From CAZCAC01 sp964496575 (GTDB lineage: Bacteria; Planctomycetota; UBA1135; GCA-002686595): DNA of 22,843 nucleotides. The position numbers and the translations under genes are program-made. The stretch is from assembly GCA_964496575.1 (NCBI GenBank), contig CAZCAC010000136.1:1-22843 (forward strand), given 5' to 3'. Positions 21,860 through 22,843 of this stretch are shown piece after piece; the stretch's first letter is position 1, and the number at the start of each line of letters is the position of its first letter. The notes under the pieces are model-generated. The model ran no database searches. It was not told the origin of the DNA and saw only the letters and a program-made list of their open reading frames with translations.

Positions 21860-22843
21860 ATGAAGACACTGAACAGCTCGAAACCCGCGGGCACCCTCAT
21901 CACCTCGTCGCTGCCGACCGTCCTGAGCAGAGCGGTGGCTGTTCTCGCCTGTGCACTGCCCGCTGCGGCACAGCAAGAACTTCACAAGCTCCTCCCCGCC
22001 GATGGGGCGGCGGGCGATCGATTCGGCCACAGCGTCTCCCTCGATGGCGGCTTGGCGCTTGTCAGCGCGTTCTACTTCTGGCACTGCCCCGGAGCCTACG
22101 TCTTCGATGCTTCTACCGGTCAGGAGCTCCTCGAGCTCACTCCTTCCGACGGGGAGAGCGCGGATCACTTCGGCCACAGCGCCTCCCTCGATGGCGGCTT
22201 GGCGCTCGTAGGTGCGTACATGGACGACTACGACAACGAGACGAACTCTGGCTCCGCCTACCTCTTCGATGCGACCACCGGCCAGGAGCTCCTCAAGCTC
22301 ACCCCCTCCGATGCGGCGACAGGCGATGGCTTCGGCTACAGCGTCTGCCTCGATGGTGACGTGGCCCTCATTGGTGCGGCCTTCGACGACGACAACGGCG
22401 ACGCCTCCGGCTCCGCGTATCTCTTCGATGTGACCACCGGTCAGGAGCTTCTCAAGCTCGTCCCCTCCGATGGGGCAGATTTCGATCACTTCGGCTGTAG
22501 CGTCTCCCTCCATGGTGGCCTGGCACTGGTTGGTGCACGCTACGACGACGACAACAGCACTGCCGATTCCGGTTCCGCCTACCTCTTCGATGCGACCACC
22601 GGCCTGGAGCTCTTGAAGCTCACCTCCGACGAGTTCCCCTATGCCGAATTCGGCCACAGCGTTTCCCTCGACAGCGGCCTGGCGCTCGTGGGTGCGCCCT
22701 ACCACGCCCAGGGCGTTGCTTACATCTTCGATGTGACCACCGGCCAGGAGCTCCTCGAGCTCCCCGCCCCCGGTGGGACGTGCAACTTCGGAGTCAGGTA
22801 CCGCCCGCATAGCGGGCGGCTTGAGGAAGGCCCCTCGAAGGGG
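21860..22843 (+). CDS. Secreted FG-GAP (integrin-alpha-like) repeat protein, 3' end outside window
   Basis: The frame opens at ATG 21860 behind a consensus AAGGAGGT and is open for 328 codons to the window edge. A signal peptide with a long basic N-region (hydrophobic 24-36, cleavage near AAA-QQE) is followed by tandem repeats of about 50 residues of the form FGHSVSLDGGLALVGA....DDD...SGSAYLFDATTGQELLKLTPSDG. Five full units and the start of a sixth are present, compatible with a beta-propeller of about seven blades. The D-rich loops (DDDNGDASG, DDDNSTADSG) are likely calcium-binding. Such proteins in planctomycetes are secreted and thought to act in adhesion or surface binding. After the sixth FG (about 22790) the pattern breaks into VRYRPHSGRLEEG, encoded by a hairpin sequence, so the true C-terminus is uncertain. 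Confidence 0.8.
   Translation, partial: MKTLNSSKPAGTLITSSLPTVLSRAVAVLACALPAAAQQELHKLLPADGAAGDRFGHSVSLDGGLALVSAFYFWHCPGAYVFDASTGQELLELTPSDGESADHFGHSASLDGGLALVGAYMDDYDNETNSGSAYLFDATTGQELLKLTPSDAATGDGFGYSVCLDGDVALIGAAFDDDNGDASGSAYLFDVTTGQELLKLVPSDGADFDHFGCSVSLHGGLALVGARYDDDNSTADSGSAYLFDATTGLELLKLTSDEFPYAEFGHSVSLDSGLALVGAPYHAQGVAYIFDVTTGQELLELPAPGGTCNFGVRYRPHSGRLEEGPSKG
22801..22843. repeat. Strong GC hairpin at the right edge, interrupting the FG-GAP pattern
   Basis: CCGCCCGC-ATA-GCGGGCGG (22801-22819) is a perfect 8-bp stem with a 3-nt loop, followed by a second small stem CCCCT-CGA-AGGGG (22831-22843) at the very end. The two stacked stems sit where the repeat protein should continue. They look like the start of a repetitive element (REP/BIME type) rather than coding sequence; a CRISPR repeat is less likely because what follows is itself palindromic. 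Confidence 0.45.

Noticed and set aside
21749..22810. A repeat-rich minus-strand frame (353 codons) opposite the FG-GAP gene
   Set aside because: Its repeats merely mirror the FG-GAP repeats; the plus strand has the consensus ribosome binding site and signal peptide.
22801..22843. First repeat of a CRISPR array
   Set aside because: Only one unit is visible, and the sequence that would be the spacer is itself palindromic; no cas gene is present.
1..22843. tRNA, rRNA or riboswitch
   Set aside because: No cloverleaf with a GTTCGA-type arm, no rRNA signature and no known riboswitch core was found by eye on either strand.

Overview
The window comes from a GC-rich bacterium. The best guess is a member of the Planctomycetota or a close relative. 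The basis is the combination of a BamB-like propeller opening with a WPCFRGP block, an ECF sigma factor overlapping a membrane Ser/Thr kinase, a sigma factor fused to a membrane-anchored outer domain, a single-chain SecDF, and secreted YWTD, SUMF1 and FG-GAP proteins. No rRNA, tRNA, CRISPR array or transposase gene was recognised, so the taxonomic call is inference. Both window ends cut through genes.

Left part (1-5257, all minus strand): a surface-glycan type gene set, read from 5257 downwards. It comprises a chimeric glycosyltransferase with two tandem unknown beta modules, then a radical SAM/SPASM enzyme overlapping it by 17 bp, then a SAM methyltransferase with a coiled-coil tail that leaves the window. 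All three proteins end, or appear to end, in similar basic amphipathic tails.

Middle part (5290-10950): two direct copies of an ASCH-domain gene bracket a segment that looks less GC-rich. The left copy is frameshifted by an 11-nt deletion and the right copy is intact. Next to the dead copy lie two long imperfect hairpins (5806-5889, 6037-6124) with related tips. Inside the bracket, on the minus strand, are an ECF sigma factor, an overlapping transmembrane Ser/Thr kinase with PEGA-like domains, and a secreted six-bladed YWTD propeller.

Right part (10964-22843): a VOC protein; a sigma factor fused through a membrane segment to carboxypeptidase-regulatory-like domains; a secreted SUMF1-fold protein carrying the same accessory module as the YWTD protein; a secreted PQQ-like propeller with a probable internal deletion; and secDF flanked by two divergent sigma-factor-like paralogs that begin with leader-like hydrophobic segments. 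Last comes an FG-GAP repeat protein that runs off the right edge, where its repeat pattern breaks at a strong hairpin.

Overall the window combines envelope and secretion functions (glycan synthesis, secreted propellers, SecDF) with an unusually dense set of sigma-factor-type regulators: four in 23 kb, one membrane-tethered and two with hydrophobic N-termini. The most unusual items are the secDF-flanking sigma-like twins, the sigma-membrane fusion, the shared accessory module, the two-module glycosyltransferase, and the ASCH duplication with its adjacent hairpins.
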